From Palsa-513 sp036510225 (GTDB lineage Bacteria; Actinomycetota; Thermoleophilia; Solirubrobacterales; Solirubrobacteraceae): a stretch of 64,000 bases of DNA. Under the pieces are notes generated by a model, which did not search any database, was not told the DNA's origin, and was given only the letters and a program-made list of their open reading frames with translations. Location: positions 1 through 64,000 of the forward strand of contig DATCEH010000034.1 of assembly GCA_036510225.1 (NCBI GenBank), in the 5' to 3' direction. The translations under genes were made by a program, and so were the position numbers. Shown one piece after another: positions 54,403-62,555 of the stretch (positions are counted from its first letter, which is position 1; every line of letters begins with the position of its first letter).

Positions 54403-56062
54403 CTCGCAGTTAGACTACTCGCCAAGGCACGGCGGGCATCGGCCGGCCGACTCCTCGAAGTGCCAGCGTGCCGGGAACGCCCACCAGGTGCGTGCCAAAT
54501 GCTTGTCGCCACCCCCACGGGCGCGAGCATGGCAGAGTTGCCGCCGCGGCGCAAGCTGGGCGCGTCTCGCCGCCCGAGCTACAACTCATCGGGCTCCCTC
54601 ATGATCGCCTTCGCGGTGCATCCCGACGCGTCGGATGGGGCCGAGCCGTCTGGCGTGTTGACTGATGATCGAGCAGAACCTCGCAGCGGCAGGGCCGATA
54701 ATAGGAACACCGCACCGTCGTGAGGCTTCCCGCCGGGACGACTTCGGTTTTGGTGCGCGGGCTGCTCGATCGTCAGACGGGTTTCGTCCCCTATCCGGGA
54801 GGCCGGCGTTGACGGGCCGGGGCAAGGCCTGGGCCAGCCCCGAACTCCTTGTCACTCGTCGGGCGAACTCGTGGCGCTCGACCCTGAGGTTCGGCGTTGC
54901 GGACGACGACCTTCGTCGAGGGGCACGGTCAACAATCCGACAAAGCTACCGCCGAGTCCTGCGGGCTTTCGACGAACGCGGCATCTGGGCCGGCGGCAAC
55001 AAGGGGCGGCCGCCGGACTCGAGGCCCACGGCTTGGAACGGGGGCGCCCTGTGCGCTGCTCGCACGTGGCGGGGCGACGGAGCGCGTCTGTCTACAACTT
55101 GAGGCTCCTGACGAAGCGGCGGCCTTGGTTTGCGCGCTGGCCGGGACTTGGGCTGCAGACGTCCGGTGTCCGCGCGGACGGGAATTGGCCTGGTCGCACG
55201 GGCGACGCGCTCCCTGCGCGACGCCCCGACGGGGGTCGGCGTCGTGCACGCGAAGAGCTCGAGCGATGGGCGGGGTCCCGGGTTCTGTCGCTTCGCGCGG
55301 CGAGGGGTCCTGGTGACGTGACCTACGGGCGATGATGAGGGGAAGTCCCGGTAGCTCCGACCGGTGTTGCCGAGCCGGACCGGCTGATCGGGCCGGCTCG
55401 GCCGGCCGCGTAGACCGCCCAGTCGAGACGCTGGCTCCGGGCACCCAACATCGCAGGGGGAAGCGCGCCCGGGGTTGTCGCGGCGGGGGCGCGGGCCTCC
55501 GGCTGGTGGGAGTTCGCCCGTGTTGGTTTGGGAGCGGCCCTCGCAGGCGCAGGCGGCGGCTGGCAGCAATCTGGCGGCGATCGGCCACCCCCACCGTCAT
55601 CGACGGGTCGCCGGCTGCGGTGCGCGCCGTCGGTCGGACGCAGCGCGGGCCGCTCGTCCGGGGACCGCCCGGCTTCGGGCGGCGCGAGCGCCATGGACTG
55701 ACGTCGAGATCGCCCCGTGGGAGCGGGCCTGGTAGCACCTGGCCACGTCCGAGTAAAGCGCGGAAGCAGCGTGACTGGCTTCGATGCGCCGGGTCGCCGC
55801 GCTTGACACGGCCGCGTCCAGGTGAAATGCCTCATCCAAGATCCGGCGGAGCCGGATCTGTCGGAACAAGTCCGACCACCTCTCACGGGGCAGGCGCGCC
55901 GGCCGCCTGCGGTCCGCATGCTGACGGCCCCGCCCGGGCGTTGCCCGTGGGATCTGTTGGGCCGCGCGGCCTCACGCGGTCCGGCGGCGACTCCCGTCGC
56001 GGTACGCTCGCTGGCGATGGTCGGCGACCGGTCGACGCCGACTTCGTTGTGTTGCTGTACCG
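54403..56062. other. gene-poor stretch of 1.7 kb
   Basis: Apart from the promoter-like TAGTCT at 54412-54417 no feature could be supported. Many overlapping frames are open because of high GC, but none has protein-like composition on either strand, and neighbours give no clue. It may be decayed cargo. Confidence 0.5.
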
Positions 56063-56701
56063 ATGAGATCGCGTGAGCAGCCATCAGGATCGACGACGCG
56101 ACGCGGCGGCGCGGTCGAGCCTGTCGACCAGCGGAGGCTCGCCGGCATCGGGTTCACCGATCACGCGATTGAGCGGTTCGCTCAGCGGGCGGGCCTCGAA
56201 ACGACGTCACGCGCCCGGGTCGAGCCGGTGATCCGCGATCTACTGCTCCAGGAGGGCGTCGTCACGACCGGGCAGCCGCGCTGGGCGCGCTCGCAGAACA
56301 CCGCTGAGCTGTATCTGCAACTCGGGGAGTGGATGCTGTTCGTGCTGCGCCCCGACCGGCAGCGGCCCGGTGGCTTCACTGCGGTCACGGTCGTCAACGG
56401 CCCGGCCGGCAACGACTGGGCGACGGCGCTTCGCCGCGGGTACGTCCTCACACCGCCGCCGCCGTGCTATGAGGCGCTGCCGCCGCGCCAGGTTGGTCTC
56501 GCACGGTGCATCGGCTTCGTCCTGGCCGAGCGTCGCACCGGTGACCGCTCCGGTCGATTGCTCGCCCAGGTCGTCTCGACCTACCGACAGCGCCGCACAG
56601 CTCAAGAACGCGAGCGCGAGCGCGTCGCCGCTGCCAACCGTGCGACGCAAGACGAGTACGAGGCCGCTCGATCCCGTGCCCGTCAGTCACGCGAGCGGTG
56701 A
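56063..56701 (+). CDS. conserved element protein, unknown function
   Basis: A 212-residue protein. The segment RRLAGIGFTDHAIERFAQRA resembles the start of small DUF4258-like or toxin-like folds that begin with 'S/TxHAxxRFxxR'. A beta-rich middle follows (AELYLQLGEWMLFVLRPDRQ, FTAVTVVNG), and a long charged helix forms the end (RRTAQERERERVAAANRATQ). It precedes the replication and transfer genes and is probably part of the element's core. The role is unknown. Confidence 0.65.
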   Translation: MRSREQPSGSTTRRGGAVEPVDQRRLAGIGFTDHAIERFAQRAGLETTSRARVEPVIRDLLLQEGVVTTGQPRWARSQNTAELYLQLGEWMLFVLRPDRQRPGGFTAVTVVNGPAGNDWATALRRGYVLTPPPPCYEALPPRQVGLARCIGFVLAERRTGDRSGRLLAQVVSTYRQRRTAQERERERVAAANRATQDEYEAARSRARQSRER

Positions 56702-56775
56702 CCCCGGTGAACCCGGTCCGAGGACCCGATCGGTGGTCGCGCCGCCGATGCGACCACCCGCCGCAAACGAGTCGC

Positions 56776-56809
56776 TTGACGTGACGCCAACATGATGTAT
56801 GATGACCGC
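56776..56809 (+). promoter_or_regulatory. promoter of the replication/transfer operon
   Basis: TTGACG (56776-56781), 16 bases, then TATGAT (56798-56803), six bases, then ATG 56810. It is the best -35/-10 pair in the window and the presumed start of the operon running to the integrase. Confidence 0.65.
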
Positions 56810-56869
56810 ATGATTCATTTCAAGATGACTCCCGAGTCGGGGCTTGTTGCGAAGGTCGGGCGTGGCTGA
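56810..56869 (+). CDS. 19-aa leader peptide
   Basis: ATG 56810 opens a 19-codon frame (MIHFKMTPESGLVAKVGRG) ending with TGA at 56867-56869. The next gene's GTG at 56862 lies inside it, an eight-base overlap. The ATG is placed exactly six bases after a -10 box, so it is probably the first codon of a leaderless transcript whose translation carries ribosomes to the next start. Confidence 0.55.
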   Translation: MIHFKMTPESGLVAKVGRG

Positions 56870-57215
56870 GCGGCGGCGTCTCGGGGGCGGCGGATCGCGT
56901 GGCGTGGTCGCGCAGATCGACGAGCAGCTCGCCGAGGTCGACGCGCGACTCGCTGAGCACCAGGAGCTCTTGAAGGAGCGCCGCCGGTTGCTGGCCGCGA
57001 AGAGCGCGCTGACCGGGGAGCCGGTGTCGTCGCTGAAGGGCACGACGCGGCTCTCGACGGACACTGTGGCCGCGTATCTGGCGGAGCATCCGGGGTCGCG
57101 GGCGACCGGGATCGCGAAGGCGTTGGGGGCGACGCAGGGCGTTGTGTCGGCTTGTTTGTATCGGGGGCGCGAGACGCGGTTTGAGCGTCGCGCAGACGGC
57201 TGGTACGTCCGCTGA
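56862..57215 (+). CDS. winged-helix-like small regulator
   Basis: A 117-residue protein: residues 15-60 form a charged coiled-coil (AQIDEQLAEVDARLAEHQEL), and the C-terminal 55 residues look like a winged helix (STDTVAAYLAEHPGSRATGI, AKALGATQGVVSACLYRGRE, RRADGWYVR). The GTG start overlaps the leader peptide; a TTG at 56844 is in phase but has no upstream signal. It is probably a DNA-binding regulator of the element's replication or transfer genes, which follow at 12 bases. Confidence 0.65.
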   Translation: MAERRRLGGGGSRGVVAQIDEQLAEVDARLAEHQELLKERRRLLAAKSALTGEPVSSLKGTTRLSTDTVAAYLAEHPGSRATGIAKALGATQGVVSACLYRGRETRFERRADGWYVR

Positions 57216-57227
57216 CAGGAACCACGA

Positions 57228-57881
57228 GTGCCCGCTGTCGAGACATCCCGACCCCGACCGGCGCCTGCGGCGTTGAGCTCGCGGGACCTGTGGGTGGCGG
57301 GTTGGATCGCGGAGATGTACGCGATCCGCAGCGACCAGCTCGCCGTGCTGCTCGATCGTGGTGACCGGGCGGCGCAGCGCTGCATCGAGCGTCTGCGCCA
57401 CGCGGGATTGGTCGAGTCGCGCCGGATTCTCGCCGGCGAGCCGGCGTGGGTGTGGCTGACGGGCCGCGGCCAGCGCGCCACGGGGAGCGGGTTCAGGCCG
57501 TGGCGCCCGAACGTGACGTTGCTGCGGCATATCGCTGCGGTGAATGACGTGCGGATGTTTGTCCAGTCCAGGGCGCTCTCGTCGGAATGGGTTTGCGAGC
57601 GCGCGATCGCGCGCGACCAGCCAAGCGACGAGCACACCCCGGACGGAATCCTGATGATCGAGCAGCGCCCGCACGCGATCGAGGTTGAGCTGACGATGAA
57701 ATCCAAGCGACGTCTCGACGCGATCCTCACCGGGCTCTGCGCCGGCTATGACCAGGTCGTGTACTTCTGCGCGCCGGGGACGCTGCGCCAGCTCAATGAG
57801 CTAGCCGCGACCGGGCGGTGGGCGAACATCGCGGTCCGTTCGCTACCCGAATCTGCGCGCTCGACGGCGGCGAGCGCATGA
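57228..57881 (+). CDS. replication-relaxation family protein
   Basis: A 217-residue protein matching the 'replication-relaxation' family: LWVAGWIAEMYAIRSDQLAV with a winged-helix-like start, LLRHIAAVNDVRMFVQSRAL, then DEHTPDGILMIEQRPHAIEV and ELTMKSKRRLDAILTG in the nuclease-like part (Asp, and Glu-x-Glu with Lys nearby). Members are linked to plasmid or element replication. GTG start. The stop overlaps the ATG of the ATPase gene (ATGA), so translation is coupled. Confidence 0.8.
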   Translation: MPAVETSRPRPAPAALSSRDLWVAGWIAEMYAIRSDQLAVLLDRGDRAAQRCIERLRHAGLVESRRILAGEPAWVWLTGRGQRATGSGFRPWRPNVTLLRHIAAVNDVRMFVQSRALSSEWVCERAIARDQPSDEHTPDGILMIEQRPHAIEVELTMKSKRRLDAILTGLCAGYDQVVYFCAPGTLRQLNELAATGRWANIAVRSLPESARSTAASA

Positions 57882-59281
57882 CGCCCGCTGGCACGATCGG
57901 CGCGCGTGGGGCGCTTCCGCGTCGCTGGCGCCCACGGCCCGCACCCGGTCCGCCGCCGGGTGCCGTCGTGCCGTTGTCGATCAGGATCGACGGCGAGCAC
58001 GGCGTTGTGCTCGCCGAGCGGCTGCGGGGCGAGCTTGCGCTGCCGTGCGCTGGCCGCTATGTCGTGATCTCGCCGGCGCGTTTGACGCATCACGCGCTCG
58101 TGATGGGCGCGACCGGGTCGGGGAAGACCGAGACGCTCCTACGACTGGCGTGGGTGCTCGCGAAGCGCTTCGACGCGCAGGTCCTCTACCTCGATGGCAA
58201 GGGCGACCGCGAATGCGCAGCGAGGTTCACCGCGCTGATGGCCGACGCCGGCCGCGAGACCCGGGTATTCCCCAACCAGCGCTTTGATGGCTGGCGCGGC
58301 GAGCCGCAGGACATCCACGGTCGCCTCGCGGAGATCGTCGACTACGCGACGGATGGCCCGGCGGCGTGGTATCGCGACATCGCCCGCCACGTCCTCTCCG
58401 GTGTCTGCTCCCACCCCGACGGCCCGCCCCGCTCCAGCGGACAGGCCCTCGACCGCATGGACCTCAAGGCGCTGCGCGCGGTGCACGGCGCGGCGTGGGC
58501 CAAAGGCCTGCGGGAGGACCTCGTGGCGCAGACCAGGCTGCGCTACCAGGCGTTCTTCACCCAGACCCGCGGCACGCTCGACGGGACCTGGTCGTGGGAT
58601 GAGACCCAGGCGGCGTACTGCCTGCTCGACACCCTCGCCTTGAAGGACGAGGCCGGCGGCCTCGCCAGGTTCCTGTTGGAGGACTTCGCGCAGTACTTCG
58701 CGATCCGCAAACCCCGTGAGCGGCTCTGCGTGACGATCGTCGACGAGTTCTCAAGCCTGACCAGCGCCGGCTCGATGGCGTCGAGACTCGAGCAGGCCCG
58801 CGGCTTCAACACCGCCCTAATCCTCGCGCCACAGACCGCGGCCGGGCTCGGCGAGCCAGCGGAGGCCGAACGGATCCTCGGCTCTGTCGAGACGATCGTC
58901 TGCCACCGCGTGAACACCCCGGATCCGGTGATCGCGCTTGCCGGGACCCGCAGGGTGGTCGAGTACTCGACGCAGATCGACGAGACCGTCGGGCAGACCG
59001 GCGCGGGGTCAGCGCGGTTGCAGCACGCGTTCAAGGTCGACCCCAACCAGGTGAGGGCGCTGCGTCCCGGTGAGGCTTTCATCATCAACCGCGGCCGCGC
59101 GATGAAAGCCCGGATCCACCGCGCCCCCCAGATCACCCGCGCGCTGCCGCCGATCGAGACCCCGGCCCCCGCGGTCGCGGCGAACCAGCAGCCACGCCCG
59201 TCGCCCACGAAGGCGCCGGGGGCCGCGGACAGCAAAGCCGGTGAGTGGCCGGCGAACCCAAGGAAGGAGCTCCCGTTTTGA
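57878..59281 (+). CDS. TraD/FtsK-like DNA transfer ATPase
   Basis: A 467-residue cytoplasmic ATPase of the VirD4/TraM-recognition or FtsK type. Walker A is GATGSGKTE (residues 77-85), preceded by ISPARLTHHALVM. Walker B is VTIVDEFSSL. ALILAPQTAAGLG and RVNTPDPVIALAGTRR follow the coupling-protein pattern. There is no N-terminal membrane helix, so it may need a membrane partner such as the next gene product, which has two. The C-terminus is Pro/Ala-rich. Coupled to both neighbours by overlaps. Confidence 0.85.
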   Translation: MTPAGTIGARGALPRRWRPRPAPGPPPGAVVPLSIRIDGEHGVVLAERLRGELALPCAGRYVVISPARLTHHALVMGATGSGKTETLLRLAWVLAKRFDAQVLYLDGKGDRECAARFTALMADAGRETRVFPNQRFDGWRGEPQDIHGRLAEIVDYATDGPAAWYRDIARHVLSGVCSHPDGPPRSSGQALDRMDLKALRAVHGAAWAKGLREDLVAQTRLRYQAFFTQTRGTLDGTWSWDETQAAYCLLDTLALKDEAGGLARFLLEDFAQYFAIRKPRERLCVTIVDEFSSLTSAGSMASRLEQARGFNTALILAPQTAAGLGEPAEAERILGSVETIVCHRVNTPDPVIALAGTRRVVEYSTQIDETVGQTGAGSARLQHAFKVDPNQVRALRPGEAFIINRGRAMKARIHRAPQITRALPPIETPAPAVAANQQPRPSPTKAPGAADSKAGEWPANPRKELPF

Positions 59282-60309
59282 GCACCAATTCGACAAGCCA
59301 AACCCTGCCCGCCGCGCGGCGGGAATCGGTCGGCGATCACGGGACGTGGGCGATCCTGCTCGCCGTCACGCTCACCCTGGAGCTGCCGTTCGCGTGGCTG
59401 CGCTACAAGATCGCACGGTTCTTCTGCTACCCGGTGACGCTCGCGTTCGTCCACAGCCGCGGCGCCGCGCTGTTTCTGATCTTCGGGCTCTCGTTCTTCG
59501 GCATCATCCGCGCCGTCATCTCACTCGCCGCCCCCGTCGGTGCGGGGTGGTGGTGGCGAAACCAGGAAGGCGGCCGCGAACCCTCCGGCCCCGAGCAGGT
59601 CAGCTACACCGACGCGATCACCGAACTCGCGACCCACGGGGAGATCGTCCACCCGCCCACGGGCTGGTTCGTCGTCGACGACGCGCAGCCGGGCGCCGCG
59701 GTCTGCGGCGACACGCTGATGGTCACCCGCGGCCTGCTCGTGAACCCGTATCTCACTGCGGTCCTTGCGCACGAGCTCGGGCACCTCAACTCGATCGACG
59801 GGCGCCTCACCTGCGCGCTGAATCGCGTGATCTTCAAAGAACCGCGCCGCGACCCAGAGTTCGAAGCGAAATACCCGCCCAACGGCGTCACGCTGTTCTG
59901 GCGCTTCGTGATGTGGTTCCTGCGCGGCGGGATCGGCGTCAAACTCCTCGGCCCGTCCTGGGCCTCCTGGTGGCGCGGCCGCGAATACATCGCCGACCAA
60001 TACGCCAAGCAGCTCGGCTACGGCGAAGAGTTCGCCGACTACCTCGAGGAATACGGCCTCTTCTACGACCGACCCGTCCCATTCGTCTGGCTCACCCTCC
60101 AAACCCACCCACCCGTCGAGCTGCGCATCGACCGCCTCCGCGACCCCCTCGCCGGCGTCACACGCGAAGAACTCGACGAAATGGAAGCCCAGCTGCCCCA
60201 GCGGCGCGAGGCGAACCCGGAGCCCGAAGCAGAACCGGACCCGGCCCCCGAACCCGACCCAGGAGAGACTCCTGAACCAGCGGCTGAATGGCACGGCAAC
60301 CCATCGTGA
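59278..60309 (+). CDS. membrane-anchored M48-type zinc metalloprotease
   Basis: A 343-residue protein with two N-terminal hydrophobic helices (WAILLAVTLTLELPFAWL; ALFLIFGLSFFGIIRAVISL). The zinc site is HELGH (residues 165-169), with Glu236 in WWRGREYIAD as the probable third ligand. The C-terminal tail is an acidic Pro-Glu repeat (PEPEAEPDPAPEPDPGE). The TTG start overlaps the ATPase stop and has an excellent ribosome site, AGGAAGGAG, eight bases upstream, which decides it. Peptidases of this type are unusual in transfer operons and may open the cell wall or process a partner. Confidence 0.85.
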   Translation: MSTNSTSQTLPAARRESVGDHGTWAILLAVTLTLELPFAWLRYKIARFFCYPVTLAFVHSRGAALFLIFGLSFFGIIRAVISLAAPVGAGWWWRNQEGGREPSGPEQVSYTDAITELATHGEIVHPPTGWFVVDDAQPGAAVCGDTLMVTRGLLVNPYLTAVLAHELGHLNSIDGRLTCALNRVIFKEPRRDPEFEAKYPPNGVTLFWRFVMWFLRGGIGVKLLGPSWASWWRGREYIADQYAKQLGYGEEFADYLEEYGLFYDRPVPFVWLTLQTHPPVELRIDRLRDPLAGVTREELDEMEAQLPQRREANPEPEAEPDPAPEPDPGETPEPAAEWHGNPS

Positions 60310-60809
60310 TCCATGCCAGGACCACAATCAACCCTGCCCCCGACGCCGAGTGGGTCCCGGCGCCGCGAGCCGGCGGGAGGACACGCACGCGACTCGGCGC
60401 AGCCATCGAGGAGCTCCCGCGCGAAACAATCGAAGCGATCGCGCAGCGCGTCGCCGAGCTCCTCAGCGAGCGTGATCGGCGCATCGGTGGACCGCGGCTC
60501 GTCGACGCCGGGCAGCTCGCCCAGCAGCTCGGTTTGAGCCGCTCCTGGGTCTATGAGCACGCCCAAGATCTCGGCGGGATGCGTCTCGGACACGGGCCCA
60601 AGGCCCGGCTGCGCTTCAACCCCGAGACCGCGGCGAAGGCTTTGGCGGAGCCGCCGACAACTTCGCCGACGCGAGCGACCGTCCCGTCCCCCAGCCGGTC
60701 GCGGGGACGGCCGCGTCGTGAGCCGCCGGCCGGCGCAGATCTCTTGCCGATTCGCGCCCGCGCGGCCATCGGCGGAATGCGTCCCGGTCGAGCCGCCCCG
60801 TCGGAGTAG
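60288..60809 (+). CDS. excisionase-like HTH protein
   Basis: A 173-residue protein. The N-terminal ~70 residues are basic and helical (ETIEAIAQRVAELLSERDRR). Residues ~70-115 have an AlpA/MerR-like HTH: LVDAGQLAQQLGLSRSWVYE, followed by LGHGPKARLRFNPETAAKAL. The C-terminus is Ser/Pro/Arg-rich. It overlaps the protease 3' end by 22 bases and lies 14 bases before the integrase, the usual place for a recombination directionality factor. Confidence 0.75.
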   Translation: MARQPIVIHARTTINPAPDAEWVPAPRAGGRTRTRLGAAIEELPRETIEAIAQRVAELLSERDRRIGGPRLVDAGQLAQQLGLSRSWVYEHAQDLGGMRLGHGPKARLRFNPETAAKALAEPPTTSPTRATVPSPSRSRGRPRREPPAGADLLPIRARAAIGGMRPGRAAPSE

Positions 60810-60823
60810 CTGTTGAGGCCCTG

Positions 60824-62497
60824 ATGGCGCGTCCTGCAAATGGTTCGATCGAGGTTGTGGTCCTGGGCGACGGTACCCGCGCGTTTCACCTGCGCTTCCG
60901 GGCCGCCGGCCAGCGGCAGCGCGAGATCGTGCACGAACGCCCCGGCTGCATGTGCGGGTGTGGCGGCGGCTGGGACGAGCGCGGAGCGCGCACCGAGCTC
61001 GGCAACCTGCTCGCACGCGTGCGGGCCGGCGTCTGGGAGCGGCGTGTCCCGATGCCTGCGCCGCCAGCGCAGCCCGAGGCGCCAGCCGTCCCGACCTTCC
61101 ACGAGTACGCATCGGCTTGGCTTCGAGCGAAGGTCGACGGCGTGCTCGGCGACAAGCCAATCGACGCCAACACCCAGGCCGACTACCGCTGGCGCCTGTC
61201 GAACCACCTGCTCCCGTACTTCGCGGGCTATCGCCTCGACCAGATCGACCGCCAGCTCTGCCAGGCGTTCAAGGCACAGAAACTCCGCGAGGCCTCGGAG
61301 CTCCGGGCAGCCATCGCGGCCGGAGCCGACCTCCGCGATCGCTTCGGCCGGCGGCGTCGTCCGTTGTCGGCCTCGTCGATTCGCAAGCTGATCGACACCC
61401 TCGCAGCCGTGCTCGATGACGCGGTTGAGGACGAGCACATCGACCGCAACCCAGCGCGGGGCAAGCGCATGCGCGTTCGCGTGCCGAAGCCGGCGCGGAC
61501 GTTCCTCGAGATGGACGAGCTCGTCGCGCTCGTCGACGCCGCCACCGACCAGGAGTCCGCCTTCCGCCCAGCCCGGTCGCCTCGCGCGCCGGCCGACGGC
61601 ACCGCCGCCCGGGTCGCCACGCGCCTGGCCGAGGGTCTCCGGCCCGCCGAGATCGCCGCCGAGCTCGGCCTCGCCAAGTCGACCGTCAGCTACCACGTCC
61701 GCCGCCTGGAGATCACGCCAGTCGGCGACTACGTCGGTCGCCGGGCCGTGATCGAGATCCTCGGCCGCAGCGGCGTCCGCGCGAGCGAGCTCTGCGACAT
61801 CCGGCTGCGCGACATCCGCCTCCACGACCCCGAAGGTGCCAGGTTCCGGATCCCCGACTCGAAGACCGAGGCCGGGATCCGCGAGGTCCAGATGAGCCCC
61901 GACCTCGTCGAGGCCTTCGTCGAGCACGTCGACCGCCTGCGCCGCGCCGGCCTGCCCACCGGCCCCGACAGCTTCGCCGTCCCCAACAAGACTGGTGGGC
62001 GGATGACGCGCCAGCGCGTCGGGCAGATCGTCCGTGACGCAGCAGAGCGGGCGACCGCCGATTTCGTCGGCCGCGGGCTGCCGCCCCTGCCCCACACGAC
62101 GCCCCACAGCCTGCGCCGCACCTACATCTCGATCGCGCTGCTGGCCAACAACTTCGACGTCAAGTGGGTGATGAGTCAGGTCGGCCACGCCGACTCGAAG
62201 ATGACGCTCGACGTCTACGCCCAGCTCGAGCAGCGGGTCGAGCGATCCCACGGAACGGCCTTCGACAGCCTCGTCCGCACCGCCCGCGACCAGCTCCACG
62301 CCCGCCGGCCGAGCGCCTCAGAGGGCGTCCATTGGGCCACGAATGGGCCACGAGACGTCGAAATTGATCTCTCGCAGCTTGCCGGTCCCGCCGACGTCCC
62401 CGAAGAACCTGCCGATTTGCAGGACATTCCCCCTATGGCGAGACCCGGACTCGAACCGGGGACACCACGATTTTCAGTCGTGTGCTCTACCAACTGA
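60824..62497 (+). CDS. int: tyrosine recombinase (integrase) reading into tRNA-Phe
   Basis: A 557-residue integrase with all catalytic residues: Arg319 (GRSGVRASEL), Lys347 (SKTEAG), His428 and Arg431 (HSLRRTY), His455 (GHADSKMT) and Tyr465 (DVYAQL). An N-terminal Cys cluster (GCMCGCGGG, 41-49) and a core-binding domain (90-215) precede it. Unusually, residues ~255-300 between the core-binding domain and Arg319 contain a LuxR-like HTH (LRPAEIAAELGLAKSTVSYH). The last 20 codons are antisense to the tRNA and use a stop at 62495-62497. GAGG lies upstream of the ATG. Confidence 0.95.
   Translation: MARPANGSIEVVVLGDGTRAFHLRFRAAGQRQREIVHERPGCMCGCGGGWDERGARTELGNLLARVRAGVWERRVPMPAPPAQPEAPAVPTFHEYASAWLRAKVDGVLGDKPIDANTQADYRWRLSNHLLPYFAGYRLDQIDRQLCQAFKAQKLREASELRAAIAAGADLRDRFGRRRRPLSASSIRKLIDTLAAVLDDAVEDEHIDRNPARGKRMRVRVPKPARTFLEMDELVALVDAATDQESAFRPARSPRAPADGTAARVATRLAEGLRPAEIAAELGLAKSTVSYHVRRLEITPVGDYVGRRAVIEILGRSGVRASELCDIRLRDIRLHDPEGARFRIPDSKTEAGIREVQMSPDLVEAFVEHVDRLRRAGLPTGPDSFAVPNKTGGRMTRQRVGQIVRDAAERATADFVGRGLPPLPHTTPHSLRRTYISIALLANNFDVKWVMSQVGHADSKMTLDVYAQLEQRVERSHGTAFDSLVRTARDQLHARRPSASEGVHWATNGPRDVEIDLSQLAGPADVPEEPADLQDIPPMARPGLEPGTPRFSVVCSTN
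62435..62480 (+). other. attR: 46-bp core within tRNA-Phe
   Basis: Direct repeat of 23436-23481. Here the tRNA continues to the right (TGTGCTCTACC), so the target gene stays intact after integration. Confidence 0.9.
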
Positions 62498-62508
62498 GCT
62501 ATCTCGCC
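62436..62508 (-). tRNA. tRNA-Phe(GAA)
   Basis: Read on the minus strand from GGCGAGATAGCTCAGTTGG, with anticodon loop CTGAAAA (anticodon GAA), T-arm GGTTCGAGTCC and discriminator A. The acceptor stem GGCGAGA pairs with TCTCGCC. CCA is not encoded. It is the insertion site of the element. Confidence 0.97.
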
Positions 62509-62540
62509 GCGCGGCGGCCGATGCTACCGAGTCGGCGTAC

Positions 62541-62555
62541 TAGGCTGCCCGGCAC
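62541..62555 (+). promoter_or_regulatory. putative near-leaderless promoter (-10 TAGGCT)
   Basis: TAGGCT at 62541-62546 lies nine bases before the ATG of the ABC ATPase gene. Confidence 0.45.

Larger units (their letters stand above)
23436..62480. mobile_element. ~39-kb integrative element in tRNA-Phe
   Basis: Bounded by 46-bp direct repeats of the tRNA-Phe 3' part. The right end holds the expected modules in order: replication-relaxation protein, TraD/FtsK-like ATPase, M48 protease, excisionase-like HTH protein and tyrosine integrase reading into the tRNA. The left two thirds carry defence-type cargo and gene-poor segments with several broken genes. No relaxase with a recognisable motif and no full T4SS were seen, so it may be an actinomycete-type element moved by a single ATPase, or a mobilisable element. 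Confidence 0.88.

Noticed and set aside
54665..55102. Plus-strand frame in the gene-poor stretch
   Set aside because: No motif, skewed composition, no ribosome site and no neighbour support.
62435..62497. MARPGLEPGTPRFS tail as a protein domain
   Set aside because: This string is the translation of the tRNA-Phe antisense strand, a well-known artefact. It is part of the integrase frame only because the frame crosses the att core.
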